Shown one piece after another: positions 35,259 through 45,655 of a stretch of DNA of 64,000 bases. Below the pieces are notes generated by a model, which did not search any database, was not told the DNA's origin, and was given only the letters and a program-made list of their open reading frames with translations. The translations under genes and the position numbers were made by a program. Position 1 is the first letter of the stretch; each line of letters begins with the position of its first letter. The stretch covers positions 1,537,501 to 1,601,500 of the forward strand of contig NZ_CP079194.1 of the NCBI RefSeq assembly GCF_019297855.1. The letters run 5' to 3'. The stretch is from Gymnodinialimonas ceratoperidinii (GTDB lineage: Bacteria > Pseudomonadota > Alphaproteobacteria > Rhodobacterales > Rhodobacteraceae).

Positions 35259-36698
35259 GGTCACCTTGAGGAGGGCGTCGATATCCATCACGCCCTCCAG
35301 ATGCGCCGCGAGCGCGTCCAGCGTGTCTTCGACCGTCGTATCGTAGCTGAGGCTCTGCGCCACGCCGAATTGAGCCAACCACGCACGGCGAAACCCGTCA
35401 TCGCGAAACATGCCGTGCAGATAGCTGCCGCTGACCCTGCCGTTGGCACTCGTGGCACCTTCGGGCGCGCCCTCGATCAGCGCGAAGGGCCGGATGCAAT
35501 CGGCGCCCTCGCTCCGGCCGATGTGGATCTCGTAGCCGCTGAAGGCCGTGCCCGAGGCGGCATGTCCCGCGCTCACCTGCGTCAGGCGTTTGTCACCGGT
35601 CATCACGGTGGCGACATCCAGCAGCCCGAGGCCCGCGTCGATCCCGGCGGGGCCTTCGATGCCCTCGGGGTCGGCCACTGTTTTCCCGAGCATCTGGTAG
35701 CCGCCGCAGATCCCCAGAACATGCCCCCCGCGCCGCAGATGCGCGGCGAGGTCCACGTCCCATCCCTGCGCGCGCAGGAAGGCGAGATCGCCACGGGTGG
35801 ACTTGCTGCCGGGGATGATGACCACGTCCGCATCGCCGGGGATCGCAGCACCCGGCGGCAGCATGGTCAGCCGCACCTCCGGCTCCTGCGCCAGCGGGTC
35901 CATGTCATCGAAATTCGCGATCCGCGAGAGCCGCAGGCAGACCACGTGCAGCCCCTCGGACCGCACAGGCGTGGTGATGTCGAGGGCATCCTCCGCCGGC
36001 AGCCTCCCGGCCTCGGCGAACCACGGGACGACCCCGAATCCCCGCCAGCCGGTGTGTTCCTCGATCATCCGGTAGCCCTCGTCGAAGAGGCGCGGATCAC
36101 CACGGAACTTGTTCACCATGAAGCCGCGCACCAGCGCCGCATCTTCGGGCGAGATTACCGCCTTGGTGCCAACGATCTGCGCGATGACGCCGCCCCGGTC
36201 GATGTCACCGCAAAGCACTACCGGCACCTGCGCCGCCTGCGCGAAGCCCATGTTGGCGATATCGCCAGCGCGCAGGTTCACCTCCGCCGGAGAGCCCGCG
36301 CCTTCCACGATCACCAGATCGTGCCGCGCCTTGAGCCGCTCGAAACTCTCCAGCACCGATACCAGAAGCTGTGGCTTGAGCCGCGCATATTCCCGTGCCC
36401 GCACGGTCGTCAGCCGCTTGCCCTGCACGACGACCTGGCTCCCGGTCTCGGATTCCGGCTTCAGCAGCACCGGGTTCATGTCCGTATGGGGCGCGAGCCC
36501 GCAAGCCAGCGCCTGAAGCGCCTGCGCCCGCCCGATCTCGCCCCCGTCCTCGGTGACGGCGGCATTGTTCGACATGTTCTGCGGCTTGAACGGCGCCACC
36601 GACAGGCCGCGCTGCCGCGCGATCCGGCACAGGCCAGCCACCAGCATCGACTTGCCGACATTGGAGCCCGTCCCCTGGATCATCACCGCGCGGGTCAT
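35253..36698 (-). CDS. cobQ: Cobyric acid synthase
   Basis: The 481-residue glutamine-dependent amidotransferase adds four amide groups to adenosylcobyrinic acid a,c-diamide. The N-terminal P-loop-like [20 protein letters not shown] is followed by [20 protein letters not shown]. The C-terminal class-I glutaminase domain has nucleophile Cys in [10 protein letters not shown] and His in [11 protein letters not shown] 36698 is preferred over GTG 36713. It follows cobO by 45 bases on the same strand, away from the riboswitch-controlled operon, and its end overlaps the convergent hydrolase by six bases. Confidence 0.95.
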   Translation of the reverse strand: MTRAVMIQGTGSNVGKSMLVAGLCRIARQRGLSVAPFKPQNMSNNAAVTEDGGEIGRAQALQALACGLAPHTDMNPVLLKPESETGSQVVVQGKRLTTVRAREYARLKPQLLVSVLESFERLKARHDLVIVEGAGSPAEVNLRAGDIANMGFAQAAQVPVVLCGDIDRGGVIAQIVGTKAVISPEDAALVRGFMVNKFRGDPRLFDEGYRMIEEHTGWRGFGVVPWFAEAGRLPAEDALDITTPVRSEGLHVVCLRLSRIANFDDMDPLAQEPEVRLTMLPPGAAIPGDADVVIIPGSKSTRGDLAFLRAQGWDVDLAAHLRRGGHVLGICGGYQMLGKTVADPEGIEGPAGIDAGLGLLDVATVMTGDKRLTQVSAGHAASGTAFSGYEIHIGRSEGADCIRPFALIEGAPEGATSANGRVSGSYLHGMFRDDGFRRAWLAQFGVAQSLSYDTTVEDTLDALAAHLEGVMDIDALLKVTL

Positions 36699-36743
36699 GG
36701 GGTCAGTCCGCACGCGCCGCTGCGAGATCCCGATGGCAGAGCA

Positions 36744-37352
36744 TCAAAACTCGACGCCCTTCTGCGCCATGACGCCGTCGCGGAAGGGGTGCTTGACCAG
36801 TGTCATCTCGGTCACCAGATCGGCGGCCTCGATCAGCTCGGGCTTGGCGTTGCGCCCGGTCAGGCAAACGTGGGTCATCCGCGGTTTCTGGTGCAGCAGG
36901 AAGTCCACCACCTCGTCGATATCGAGGTAGTCGTAACGCAGAGCGATGTTGATCTCGTCGAGCAGCACGAAGTCGATGGCCGGATCGAGAATCTGCTCCT
37001 GCGCGATCTTCCAGCCGGCCTGAGCGGCGGCGATATCGCGCTCCTTGTCCTGGGTCTCCCAGGTGAAGCCCTCGCCGGAGACGAAGAACCGGCATTCCTC
37101 GGCGAAACGCTCGCGCAGGAAGCTCTTCTCGCCGGTGTCGCGGTCGCCCTTGATGAATTGCACCACGGCGCAGCCCATGCCGTGCTGGATGGCGCGCATG
37201 ACCATGCCGAAGCCGCTGGACGATTTGCCCTTGCCGGGACCGGTATGGACGATGATCAGACCCTTCTCCTCGGTCTTGGTCTCCATCATCTTGTCACGCG
37301 CGGCCTTGATCTTGCGCATCTTCTCGGCGTGGCGGGCGTTGTCGTCGCTCAT
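36744..37352 (-). CDS. cobO: Cob(I)yrinic acid a,c-diamide adenosyltransferase (CobA/CobO type)
   Basis: The 202-residue ATP-dependent adenosyltransferase puts the 5'-deoxyadenosyl group on cobalt. The P-loop HTGPGKGKSSSGFGMVMRA is at about 36-54. The conserved VQFIKGD, FVSGEGFTWETQD and DEINIALRYDYL segments are present. AAGGAG precedes ATG 37352. It starts the minus-strand cobO-cobQ pair, divergent from the B12-riboswitch operon; no riboswitch is seen in its own leader. Confidence 0.95.
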   Translation of the reverse strand: MSDDNARHAEKMRKIKAARDKMMETKTEEKGLIIVHTGPGKGKSSSGFGMVMRAIQHGMGCAVVQFIKGDRDTGEKSFLRERFAEECRFFVSGEGFTWETQDKERDIAAAQAGWKIAQEQILDPAIDFVLLDEINIALRYDYLDIDEVVDFLLHQKPRMTHVCLTGRNAKPELIEAADLVTEMTLVKHPFRDGVMAQKGVEF

Positions 37353-37440
37353 CGGGTCTCTCCTTGCGGGCGTTCGGGCGGCATTCGGAAGGCTTGGCGG
37401 CTAATGCGCCGATTGACAAGCCCGCAGACCCATGAACAGG

Positions 37441-37625
37441 GTCTTGGCCGATGGTGCCTGCGGCGAAAGCCAATGGCCTAAGAGGGAACGCGGTGCGATA
37501 CCGCGGCTGCCCCCGCAACTGTAAGCGGCAAGCGACCCTGGGTATGCCACTGGATTCACGCTGAATTCGGGAAGGCGCAGGGCCCCGTGACGACCCGTGA
37601 GCCAGGAGACCTGCCATCGGCAACG
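37441..37625 (+). promoter_or_regulatory. Cobalamin (AdoCbl) riboswitch controlling the DUF1636-cobW-cobN... operon
   Basis: The region contains the B12 box GAGCCAGGAGACCTGCC at 37599-37615 and the upstream core elements AGAGGGAACGCGGTGC, CCGCGGCTGCCCCCGC and AACTGTAAGCGG. A hairpin CCGGG/CCCGG (37637-37654) overlaps the first bases of the ribosome site GGAGGAGG (37653-37660) of the next gene, so control may be by masking translation initiation. Boundaries are approximate. TTGACA at 37413-37418 may be the -35. Confidence 0.93.
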
Positions 37626-37664
37626 CAACTTATGTCCCGGGCGGGGTGCCCCGGAGGAGGACCG

Positions 37665-38066
37665 ATGGATAACCCAGAAAAAAGCGCAAATCGCGCCGAG
37701 ACCGAAGTGCTGGTCTGCGTCAAATGCCTGCGTGGCCTCGACGCGCCCGAGGATGGCGCGCGGCCGGGCCAGAAGCTCTACGATGAATTGATCCAGCGCG
37801 AGATGCCCGAGGGCGTTACGATCCGCCCGATGGAATGCCTGCAGAATTGTGACAGCGGCTGCTCGGTGGCGATCCGCGGGGGCGATGCCCGCTGGACCTA
37901 CGTTTACGGAAATTTCCTTGAATCGTCGCATCCCGACATGCTGGCCGAGGGCATCGCCCTCTATCACGAGACCGACGACGGCCTGATCCCGTGGCGTTCG
38001 CGCCCCGAGCACTTCAAACGCAACTGCATCGCGCGCATTCCACCCGTTACGAAAAAGGAGGCCTGA
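37665..38066 (+). CDS. DUF1636-family metal-binding-like protein (first copy)
   Basis: The 133-residue protein has paired cysteines: EVLVCVKCLRGLD at the start and MECLQNCDSGCSVAIRGGD in the middle. This is consistent with a thioredoxin-like ferredoxin fold binding an Fe-S cluster or cobalt. ATG 37665 has GGAGGAGG upstream. It is the first gene after the riboswitch and precedes cobW by three bases. The family is regularly found with cobalamin genes but its function is not established. A second copy closes the operon at 51507. Confidence 0.85.
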   Translation: MDNPEKSANRAETEVLVCVKCLRGLDAPEDGARPGQKLYDELIQREMPEGVTIRPMECLQNCDSGCSVAIRGGDARWTYVYGNFLESSHPDMLAEGIALYHETDDGLIPWRSRPEHFKRNCIARIPPVTKKEA

Positions 38067-38069
38067 CCC

Positions 38070-39125
38070 ATGGCTGATCTCGCAAAACTCCCCGTCACCG
38101 TGATCACGGGCTTTCTGGGCTCCGGCAAGACCACGCTGATCTCGCACCTGATCCAGAACCCCGGCGGCAAGCGCCTCGCGGTGGTCGTCAACGAATTCGG
38201 CGACGTCGGCGTGGACGGCGAAATCCTCAAGGGTTGCGCCATCCCCGATTGCCCGGCCGAGAACATCCTCGAGCTCGCCAACGGCTGCATCTGCTGCACC
38301 GTGGCCGATGATTTCATCCCTACGATCGAGGCGCTGATGGCGTTGGAGCCGCGGCCCGAGCACATCCTGATCGAGACTTCCGGCCTCGCGCTGCCCAAGC
38401 CGCTTCTGAAGGCCTTCGACTGGCCCGATATCCGCTCCAAGATCACCGTCGACGGGGTCATCGCGCTGGCCGATGCCGAGGCCGTCGCGGCGGGCCGTTT
38501 CGCCCCCGACGTGGCCAGGGTCGATGCGCAGCGGCTGGCCGACGACAGCCTTGATCACGAAACGCCCTTGTCGGAGGTCTTCGAGGACCAGATCTCCTGC
38601 GCCGACATCATCCTGCTCACCAAGCCGGATCTCGCCGGCCCCGAGGGCGTGGCCAAGGCCAAGGAAATCATCGCCGCCGAGGCGCCCCGCGCCCTGCCGG
38701 TCGTCGAAGTGGCCGAGGGCGCGATCGACCCGCGGGTGATCCTGGGGCTCGAGGCCGCTGCCGAGGACGACATGGACGCGCGCCCCTCGCACCACGACGG
38801 GCACGACGACCACGAGCATGACGACTTCGAAAGCGTCGTCATCGACATCCCCGAGGTGGCCGACCCCACCGATCTGGTGGCCCGGATCGAGGATCTCGCC
38901 AACACGCGCAACATCCTGCGGGTGAAGGGCTACGCCAGTGTTGCGGGCAAGCCGATGCGCCTGCTGGTGCAGGCCGTGGGCGCGCGGGTGCGGCACCAGT
39001 ATGACCGTCCATGGGGCGCCGACGAGCCGCGTCAGGGCCGCCTCGTGGTAATCGCCGAGCATGACGACGTGGACGAGGCCGCGATCCGCGAGATGCTCGC
39101 CCCCGCACAGGCCGCCGCCGAGTAA
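38070..39125 (+). CDS. cobW: CobW, COG0523-family GTPase (metal chaperone)
   Basis: The 351-residue G3E-family GTPase is thought to deliver cobalt to cobaltochelatase. Walker A GFLGSGKTTL is at 14-23, the metal-binding CxCC motif NGCICCT at about 71-77, and the NKxD-like TKPD near 184-187. A histidine-rich stretch (SHHDGHDDHEHDD, about 240-252) precedes the C-terminal CobW domain. It lies between the DUF1636 gene and cobN, exactly where a cobalt chaperone would be expected. Confidence 0.94.
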   Translation: MADLAKLPVTVITGFLGSGKTTLISHLIQNPGGKRLAVVVNEFGDVGVDGEILKGCAIPDCPAENILELANGCICCTVADDFIPTIEALMALEPRPEHILIETSGLALPKPLLKAFDWPDIRSKITVDGVIALADAEAVAAGRFAPDVARVDAQRLADDSLDHETPLSEVFEDQISCADIILLTKPDLAGPEGVAKAKEIIAAEAPRALPVVEVAEGAIDPRVILGLEAAAEDDMDARPSHHDGHDDHEHDDFESVVIDIPEVADPTDLVARIEDLANTRNILRVKGYASVAGKPMRLLVQAVGARVRHQYDRPWGADEPRQGRLVVIAEHDDVDEAAIREMLAPAQAAAE

Positions 39126-39131
39126 GCTGCC

Positions 39132-42100
39132 ATGCACGTCGTCTTCCGCGAAAGCCACGGGTTGGATGAGACCGAGACCCCGATCGACCTGGCGCAGAGC
39201 CCGGCCGAGTTGGTGGTGCTCTCGCTCTCGGATTCCGACCTGGGCGCCTTCGCGGCGGGCTGGCACCGGGCGGGCGGGGCCTCGGGGGCGCTGCCCTCAC
39301 TCCGCCTCGCCAATATCGCGGCGCTGAAGCACCCGCTCTCGGTCGATACTTACGTCGAGCAGACCCTCTCGGGCGCGCGCGGCATCCTTGTGCGGCTGAT
39401 CGGCGGCGTGCCTTACTGGCCCTACGGGCTGCAACAGATCGAGGCGCTATGCCGCGAGAAGGGCATCGCACTGGCGGTGCTGCCTGCCGACGGCCGCGCC
39501 GATCCGCGGCTCGACGCGATCTCCACCCTGCCGGTCTCCACCCTGCGGCGATTGCAGCACCTCTGCGACGCGGGCGGAGAGGTCGCGGCCCAGGCGGCGC
39601 TGGCGCAGATGGCGCTGGCCTCAGGCCTCTACGCAGGGCCGGTGGTGGGCGCCAAGGGTCTGTCGAGCGTCGGCGGCTGGACGCCGGAGGACGGCGTCTG
39701 CTGTCCGGTACTGGCGGGGCAGGGGGCGGCGCCGCTCGTCCTCGTGACCTTCTACCGCTCCTACCTCGTGGCTGCCGACCTCGACCCGATCCGCGCGCTT
39801 TTCGAGGCCCTGCGCGCCCGTGGCTTCGCCGTCATGGGCCTCTTCGCGCCCTCGCTGAAGGCGCCCGGCGCGGCGGAGTGGATGACCCGGCAGGTGGCCC
39901 ACCTCGCACCCGCCGCGATCGTCAACGCCACGTCTTTCTCCGGCAAGGGGGCGGGCGGCGCCTCGCCGCTCGATGCCGCCGGGGTGCCGGTCTTCCAGGT
40001 CGCGCTCGCCACCTCGGACGAGGCCGCCTGGGCCGAGGCCGAACGCGGCCTTTCCCCGGCCGATCTCGCCATGCATGTCGTGCTGCCCGAGGTTGACGGC
40101 CGCATCTTCGCCGGTGCCGCCTCCTTCAAGGAGCCCGCCACGCGCGACCCGGACCTGCAATTCGCGCGACAGGTCCACCGCGCCCAGGCGGAGCGGGTCG
40201 AGCGTGTCGCGGGCCGGGTCGCGGCATGGCACCGGCTGGCGGCGACACCCCCCGCCGCGCGCCGCCCGGCGCTGGTCCTCTCCACCTATCCCGGCCGCGC
40301 GTGGAACGCGGCCCATGCGGTCGGCCTCGACGCCATCGCCTCGGCCAATGCGATCCTCGCGGACCTCGCAGAAGCCGGCCACGACGCCCTGGGCGCGATC
40401 AGCGGCGCCGAGCTGCAAGAGGCCGGCATAATCTGGCCCTTCGCCGAGTACCGCGCCGCGCTGGCGCAGCTGCCGCAGGACCTGCAAGAGGCGCTCCACG
40501 CCGCCTGGGGGTCTTGCGAGGAGGACGCGGCGGCCTCCGAGGAGGGGCTGCGCCTGCCGATCGTGCGGCGGGGCAACACTCTCGTTGCGCTTCAGCCCGA
40601 ACGCGGCAACCCCGCGCTTCGCGACGCCGAATACCACGACCTCGCCCGCGTGCCGCGTCATGGCTACGTCGCCTTCTACCTTTGGATGCAGGCCCACGCC
40701 GACGCGCTGATCCATATCGGCGCCCATGGCACGCTGGAATGGCTGCCGGGCAAATCCGTTGCCCTCTCGCGCGACTGCTGGCCCGACGCGCTGACCGGCG
40801 CTTTGCCGGTGATCTACCCCTTCATCGTCAACGACCCCGGCGAGGCCGCGCAGGCCAAGCGCCGCATCGGTGCGGTGACCCTCGGCCACGTGCCGCCGCC
40901 GATGAAGGCCTCGCAGACGCCCGACAGGCTGGTGCGGCTGGAGGCGCTGCTCGACGAGTTCTCCAACGCCGACGGTCTCGATCCCAAGCGCCGCGACCGG
41001 CTGCAGGACGACATCCGCGCCGAGGCACAGGCCCTGGGCGTCGAGGGCGACCTTGGGATCGACGCGGCCTCCTGTCCCGCCGAGGCGCTCACCCGGATCG
41101 ACCGCTTTGTCTGCGACGTGAAGGAGAGCCAGTTCGGCGACGGTCTTCACGTCTGGGGGCGGCCAGAGCGGGGGCAGGAGAGCTTTGACAGCGCCCCCTC
41201 CGCCGCCGCGGAGCGCGCGGCGCTGCTTGCTGCACTCGACGGCAAGCGCATTGCCGCGGGCCCCTCGGGCTCGCCCTACCGTGGCCGCACCGACGTGCTG
41301 CCCACGGGCCGCAACCTCTACGCCACCGACCCCCGCTCGGTGCCGTCGCGCGCGGCCTATGCGCAGGGCTGCACCCTCGCCGACGAGTTGATGCGCCGTC
41401 ACCTGCAGGACGAGGGCGACTGGCCCAAGGGCCTTGTCGTCGACCTCTGGGGCTCGGCCACCATGCGCACGGCGGGCGAGGAATTCGCCATGGCCTTGGC
41501 GCTTCTAGGCGTGCGGCCCACCTGGGACGCGGGCTCCGAGCGGGTCTCGGGGATCGAAGTCCTGCCCATCGCAGAACTCGACCGCCCGCGCATCGACGTG
41601 ACACTGAGGGTCTCGGGCCTCTTCCGCGACGTCTTCCCGACCCTCTCGGCGCTCTTCAATCAAGCCGTCCGCGCGCTGGCCGAGCGCGATGAGGCGCCGG
41701 ACTGGAACCCCTATGTGGGTAAGGCGGCGCCCCGGGTCTTCGGCCCTGCACCGGGCAGCTACGGCGCGGGGATCGGGCCGCGGATCGGTGATTACTCCGA
41801 GGACGCGCGACGCGCCGCCGGGGAGGCCTGGCTCGCCGCCTCCGCTTGGGCGCTTGACGGTGAAAGCATCACCCGCGCCCCCGATGCCCTGCGCGAGCGC
41901 GTGGCCCGCGCCGATGCCTTCGTCCACCTGCAGGACCTGCCCGAGACCGACCTCCTGCTGGCCGAGGATTACGCCACCCACGAGGCGGGATTCCTCGCGG
42001 CCCAAGCCGTCACCGGTGGCGCGGCGCGGCCTTGGCACCTCGACATCACCGATCCCGCCCGCCCCCGCGCCCGCGCCCTAACGGAGGAGATCGCCCGCGT

Positions 42101-42413
42101 GGTCCTTGCGCGCGCGACCAACCCGGATTGGATCGCGGGCATGCAACGACACGATTTCCGCGGCGCCGCCGAGATTGCCGCAACGCTCGAGAACATGGCC
42201 GCTTTCGCGCAGCTCGCCGACGTTGTGCCCGCGCATCTCTTCGATGCCTACTACGACGCCACCCTCGGCGATGCGGCCGTGACCGCCTTCCTCGCCGATG
42301 CGAACCCCGGCGCGCTCGCCGCCATGCGCGACCGCTTCGCCGCGCTCCATGAAGCGGGCCTCTGGCAGTCCCGGCGCAACTCCATCCTCGCCGAGATCGA
42401 GGCCGCCCAATGA
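39132..42413 (+). CDS. cobN: Cobaltochelatase large subunit CobN
   Basis: The 1093-residue subunit of the ATP-dependent cobaltochelatase inserts Co2+ into hydrogenobyrinate a,c-diamide with CobS and CobT. The BchH/CobN domain motifs are present: [40 protein letters not shown] and [20 protein letters not shown]. It is shorter than the roughly 1,250-1,275-residue Pseudomonas denitrificans protein; no frameshift was seen, so it is probably a short family form. It begins six bases after cobW, and its stop overlaps cobG. cobS and cobT are not in the window. Confidence 0.94.
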   Translation: MHVVFRESHGLDETETPIDLAQSPAELVVLSLSDSDLGAFAAGWHRAGGASGALPSLRLANIAALKHPLSVDTYVEQTLSGARGILVRLIGGVPYWPYGLQQIEALCREKGIALAVLPADGRADPRLDAISTLPVSTLRRLQHLCDAGGEVAAQAALAQMALASGLYAGPVVGAKGLSSVGGWTPEDGVCCPVLAGQGAAPLVLVTFYRSYLVAADLDPIRALFEALRARGFAVMGLFAPSLKAPGAAEWMTRQVAHLAPAAIVNATSFSGKGAGGASPLDAAGVPVFQVALATSDEAAWAEAERGLSPADLAMHVVLPEVDGRIFAGAASFKEPATRDPDLQFARQVHRAQAERVERVAGRVAAWHRLAATPPAARRPALVLSTYPGRAWNAAHAVGLDAIASANAILADLAEAGHDALGAISGAELQEAGIIWPFAEYRAALAQLPQDLQEALHAAWGSCEEDAAASEEGLRLPIVRRGNTLVALQPERGNPALRDAEYHDLARVPRHGYVAFYLWMQAHADALIHIGAHGTLEWLPGKSVALSRDCWPDALTGALPVIYPFIVNDPGEAAQAKRRIGAVTLGHVPPPMKASQTPDRLVRLEALLDEFSNADGLDPKRRDRLQDDIRAEAQALGVEGDLGIDAASCPAEALTRIDRFVCDVKESQFGDGLHVWGRPERGQESFDSAPSAAAERAALLAALDGKRIAAGPSGSPYRGRTDVLPTGRNLYATDPRSVPSRAAYAQGCTLADELMRRHLQDEGDWPKGLVVDLWGSATMRTAGEEFAMALALLGVRPTWDAGSERVSGIEVLPIAELDRPRIDVTLRVSGLFRDVFPTLSALFNQAVRALAERDEAPDWNPYVGKAAPRVFGPAPGSYGAGIGPRIGDYSEDARRAAGEAWLAASAWALDGESITRAPDALRERVARADAFVHLQDLPETDLLLAEDYATHEAGFLAAQAVTGGAARPWHLDITDPARPRARALTEEIARVVLARATNPDWIAGMQRHDFRGAAEIAATLENMAAFAQLADVVPAHLFDAYYDATLGDAAVTAFLADANPGALAAMRDRFAALHEAGLWQSRRNSILAEIEAAQ

Positions 42414-43534
42414 GTGCGCCCGAGGTCAAGGGCTGGTGCCCCGGGGCCTACCGGCCGATGGCGTCGGGCGACGGGCTGGTGGTCCGCGTCCGCCCGTGGA
42501 TGGGAGAAATCGACGCCGCGCAGGGCCGCGCGCTTTGCGATCTGGCAGAGCAATTCGGCAGCGGCGTGATCGAACTCACCAGCCGCGCCAACTTGCAGCT
42601 GCGCGGCATCGCGGAGGCCGATCACGGCGCGGTTGTGGAGGGGCTGCAGCAGGCAGGCCTGCTCGACGCGGACCCTGCGCAGGAGGGGCGGCGGAACCTC
42701 GTGATGACCCCCGAGTGGCAGGCGGGCGATCTCTCTCACCGCCTTGCTGAAAACTGGTTGAAGGTCCTGCCGCAACTCCCTGAAGTGCCATCTAAATTCG
42801 GATACGCGATCGACACTGGAACGCGCCCCTGGGTCGCCGGCGCCCCCGCCGACATCCGGCTGGAACGCGCCGCCGAGGGCCGGCTGATCGTGGTCGCCGA
42901 CGGTGCCGAGGCGGGGCGCGTGGTGGACGAAGAAGCGGCTATGGCGACCGTGGCCGAGCTGCTCGAGTGGTTCATCGCCACCGGCGGGCGCGAGGCGGGC
43001 CGCATGGCGCGGCATCTGCAGCGGGTCGATCTTCCGGAACACTGGCGCGCGGTCCCCCGCCAAGCCGCGCCGGTGCCGCGCGAAAGCACCCTCGGCACGC
43101 TCATCGGCGCGCCCTTCGGACAGGTCGAGGCCGAGGCACTCCGCGCGCTGCTAGCCGACCCCTCCGTCACGACGCTCCGCATCCTGCCCGACCGGCGACT
43201 CCTCGTGCCAAATGCCTCACCCAAACGCCCGTCCGGCTTCTGCGCCCCCGACGACCCGCTCTTACGCGTGCACGCCTGCACGGGCGCGCCCGGGTGCCCT
43301 CAAGCCCATGGCCCCACCCGCGCGCTGGCCCGTCGCCTCGCGCCGGATTTGCCGGCCTGTGCAAGCCTGCACGTCTCGGGCTGTGCCAAGGGCTGCGCCC
43401 TGCCGCGCCGGGCGGATCACACGCTCGTTGCCACGGCGGCGGGCTTCGATCTTGTCTCGGGCGGCGCGCCGTGGGATGCGCCCACGCAACGCGGTCTGCC
43501 CGCCTCCCTCAGCTTCAAGGATATCCAAGCCTGA
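42410..43534 (+). CDS. cobG: Precorrin-3B synthase CobG
   Basis: The 374-residue O2-dependent enzyme makes the hydroxylactone precorrin-3B in the aerobic pathway. It has the nitrite/sulfite reductase-like repeat ([15 protein letters not shown]) and [4Fe-4S] cysteines in [11 protein letters not shown] and [14 protein letters not shown]. Its presence shows the oxygen-dependent, late-cobalt-insertion route, and its use here instead of CobZ is informative. ATG 42410 overlaps the cobN stop. Confidence 0.93.
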   Translation: MSAPEVKGWCPGAYRPMASGDGLVVRVRPWMGEIDAAQGRALCDLAEQFGSGVIELTSRANLQLRGIAEADHGAVVEGLQQAGLLDADPAQEGRRNLVMTPEWQAGDLSHRLAENWLKVLPQLPEVPSKFGYAIDTGTRPWVAGAPADIRLERAAEGRLIVVADGAEAGRVVDEEAAMATVAELLEWFIATGGREAGRMARHLQRVDLPEHWRAVPRQAAPVPRESTLGTLIGAPFGQVEAEALRALLADPSVTTLRILPDRRLLVPNASPKRPSGFCAPDDPLLRVHACTGAPGCPQAHGPTRALARRLAPDLPACASLHVSGCAKGCALPRRADHTLVATAAGFDLVSGGAPWDAPTQRGLPASLSFKDIQA

Positions 43535-43536
43535 CC

Positions 43537-44166
43537 ATGCCCTACGAATACGAGAAAAACGGCGCCGCGATCTACCTGGAGAGCTTCGCCACCATCCGCG
43601 CCGAGGCCAACCTGTCGCGCTTCAGCGCCGAGGACGAGCAGATCGTCGTGCGGATGATCCACGCGGCGGGCCTCGTCGGGCTGGAGGACAGCGTGCAGAT
43701 CGCCCCCGGCATGGTCACGGCGGCCCGTGCGGCGCTGGACGCGGGCGCGCCGATCTTCTGCGATGCCTACATGGTGAGTGAGGGCGTGACTCGCAAACGC
43801 CTGCCGGCGGACAACGATGTCATCTGCACCCTGCGCGACGCCCGCGTGCCGCAGATGGCCGCCGACATGGGCACCACCCGCTCCGCCGCCGCGCTGGAGC
43901 TCTGGCGTGAGCGGCTGGAGGGTGCTGTCGTCGCCATCGGCAACGCGCCAACCGCGCTCTTCCACCTTCTGGAGATGCTCGAGGACCCCGCGTGCCCGCG
44001 CCCTGCGGCAATCATCGGCTGCCCGGTGGGCTTCGTCGGCGCCCGCGAGAGCAAGGAGGCGCTGTGGGAGGCCGCGCCGGTGCCCTCGCTGATCGTGGAA
44101 GGCCGCCTTGGCGGCTCGGCCATCACCGTGGCCGCGATCAACGCCATCGCGAGCCGCGCGGAATGA
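43537..44166 (+). CDS. cobH: Precorrin-8X methylmutase CobH
   Basis: The 209-residue enzyme migrates the C-11 methyl to C-12, forming hydrogenobyrinic acid. The start MPYEYEKNGAAIYLESFATI is standard. The catalytic histidine is in VVRMIHAAGLVG and the segment GAPIFCDAYMVSEGVTRKRL follows. GNAPTALFHLLEM and VGFVGARESKEAL complete the family pattern. It starts two bases after the cobG stop. Confidence 0.95.
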   Translation: MPYEYEKNGAAIYLESFATIRAEANLSRFSAEDEQIVVRMIHAAGLVGLEDSVQIAPGMVTAARAALDAGAPIFCDAYMVSEGVTRKRLPADNDVICTLRDARVPQMAADMGTTRSAAALELWRERLEGAVVAIGNAPTALFHLLEMLEDPACPRPAAIIGCPVGFVGARESKEALWEAAPVPSLIVEGRLGGSAITVAAINAIASRAE

Positions 44167-44900
44167 GCGGCGCGGTGCAGGGGCGTGTGCATGGGGTCGG
44201 CCTCGGTCCCGGCGACCCGGAGCTGATGAGCGTCCGCGCCGACCGTCTGGTGCGCGGCGCGAAGCATGTGGCCTTCTTCCGCAAAGCTGGCCGCAACGGG
44301 CGGTCGCGGGCGATCGTGGAGGGGATGCTGCGCGAGGACGCCGTCGAGTTCCCGATGGAATATCCCGTCACGACTGAGATCCCGCTGAGCGACCCGCGCT
44401 ACAACGCGGTGCTCTCGGAGTTCTACGAGGAGTGCACGCGCCACCTTTGCGCCCTGACGGCGGAGGGCGAGGACGTGGTGGTGCTCTGCGAGGGCGATCC
44501 GTTCTTCTACGGCTCCTTCATGCATTTGCACTCGCGCCTGCAAGGCACCTGCGAGGTGCAGGTCGTGCCCGCGATCACCGGCATGTCGGCCGCATGGACC
44601 GCCAGCGGCGCGCCGATCACCTGGGGGGATGACGTGCTCTCGACGGTCATGGGTACGCTCGACGAGGCCGCGCTGACCGAGGCGATGACCCGCGCCGACG
44701 CGCTGGTGGTGATGAAAATCGGCCGCAACCTGCCCAAGGTCCGCCGTGCGCTGGAAGCGTCGGGCAAGCTGGCGCGCGCGGTGCTGGTGGAATACGCCAG
44801 CATGGAAGGGCAGACGGTGCAGCCGCTCGCGGATTTCGTGGGGGAGGCCTTGCCGTATTTCTCCATCGTCGTGGTCCACGGCGAGGGGCGGCGGCCATGA
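44163..44900 (+). CDS. cobI: Precorrin-2 C20-methyltransferase CobI
   Basis: The 245-residue SAM-dependent tetrapyrrole methyltransferase makes precorrin-3A. It has VGLGPGDPELMSVRADRLV at the N-terminus, VVLCEGDPFFYGSFMHLHSR in the middle and VVPAITGMSAAWTASGAPIT later, all diagnostic for the C20 enzyme. ATG 44163 overlaps the cobH stop (ATGA), and cobJ starts the same way after it. Confidence 0.95.
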   Translation: MSGAVQGRVHGVGLGPGDPELMSVRADRLVRGAKHVAFFRKAGRNGRSRAIVEGMLREDAVEFPMEYPVTTEIPLSDPRYNAVLSEFYEECTRHLCALTAEGEDVVVLCEGDPFFYGSFMHLHSRLQGTCEVQVVPAITGMSAAWTASGAPITWGDDVLSTVMGTLDEAALTEAMTRADALVVMKIGRNLPKVRRALEASGKLARAVLVEYASMEGQTVQPLADFVGEALPYFSIVVVHGEGRRP

Positions 44901-45655
44901 GCGGTTGGGTTGTGGTGGCGGGCCTCGGGCCCGGGGCGGAGAGCCTGATCACGCCGGGGGCGCAGGCGGCCATCGACGCCGCGACCGATATCGTGGGCTA
45001 CATCCCCTACGTCCGCCGCATCGCGCCGCGTGCGGGCCTGACCCTGCACGAGAGTGACAACCGGGTGGAGATGGAGCGCGCGGCCCATGCGCTTACCATG
45101 GCTACCGAAGGCCGCCGCGTCGTGGTGGTCAGCTCCGGCGATCCGGGCGTCTTCGCCATGGCGTCGGCCATCTTCGAGGCGGTCGAGGCCGGGCCAGAGA
45201 CGTGGCGCGCGCTGGATATCCGGGTGCTGCCCGGCATCACCGCCATGCTTGCTGCCGCCGCGGCCGCCGGCGCGCCGCTCGGGCACGATTTCTGCTGCAT
45301 CAACCTCTCCGACAACCTCAAGCCCTGGGCGCTGATCGAGCGGCGCTTGCGGCTGGCTGCCGAGGCCGATTTCGCCATGGCCTTCTACAACCCCCGCTCG
45401 AAATCGCGGCCCGAGGGCTTCGGGAAGACCCTCGATATCCTGCGCGAATGCTGCGAGCCCGAGCGGGTGATCCTCTTTGCGCGCGCCGTCTCCACGCCAG
45501 ATCAGGCGATCCGCGTTACCACCTTGGCCGAGGCCACGCCGGAAATGGCGGATATGCGCACGGTGGTGCTGGTGGGCTCGTCGCTGACGCGGGTGATCGC
45601 GCGGGACGGCGCGCCTTTCGTCTACACGCCACGTTCAGTGACGGAGGCGGGATGA
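44897..45655 (+). CDS. cobJ: Precorrin-3B C17-methyltransferase CobJ
   Basis: The 252-residue SAM methyltransferase performs ring contraction with C17 methylation. The motifs AGLGPGAESLITPGAQAAID, VVVVSSGDPGVFAMASAIFE, GITAMLAAAAAAGAPLGHDF and MAFYNPRSKSRP are characteristic. It overlaps cobI by four bases upstream. Its 3' end overlaps the convergent cobK gene by 34 bases. Confidence 0.95.
   Translation: MSGWVVVAGLGPGAESLITPGAQAAIDAATDIVGYIPYVRRIAPRAGLTLHESDNRVEMERAAHALTMATEGRRVVVVSSGDPGVFAMASAIFEAVEAGPETWRALDIRVLPGITAMLAAAAAAGAPLGHDFCCINLSDNLKPWALIERRLRLAAEADFAMAFYNPRSKSRPEGFGKTLDILRECCEPERVILFARAVSTPDQAIRVTTLAEATPEMADMRTVVLVGSSLTRVIARDGAPFVYTPRSVTEAG

Noticed and set aside
37353..37440. 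A second riboswitch or promoter pair for cobO
   Set aside because: No B12 box or structured leader was found on the minus strand in this short gap; only a TTGACA-like -35 for the plus-strand operon is visible, without a convincing -10.
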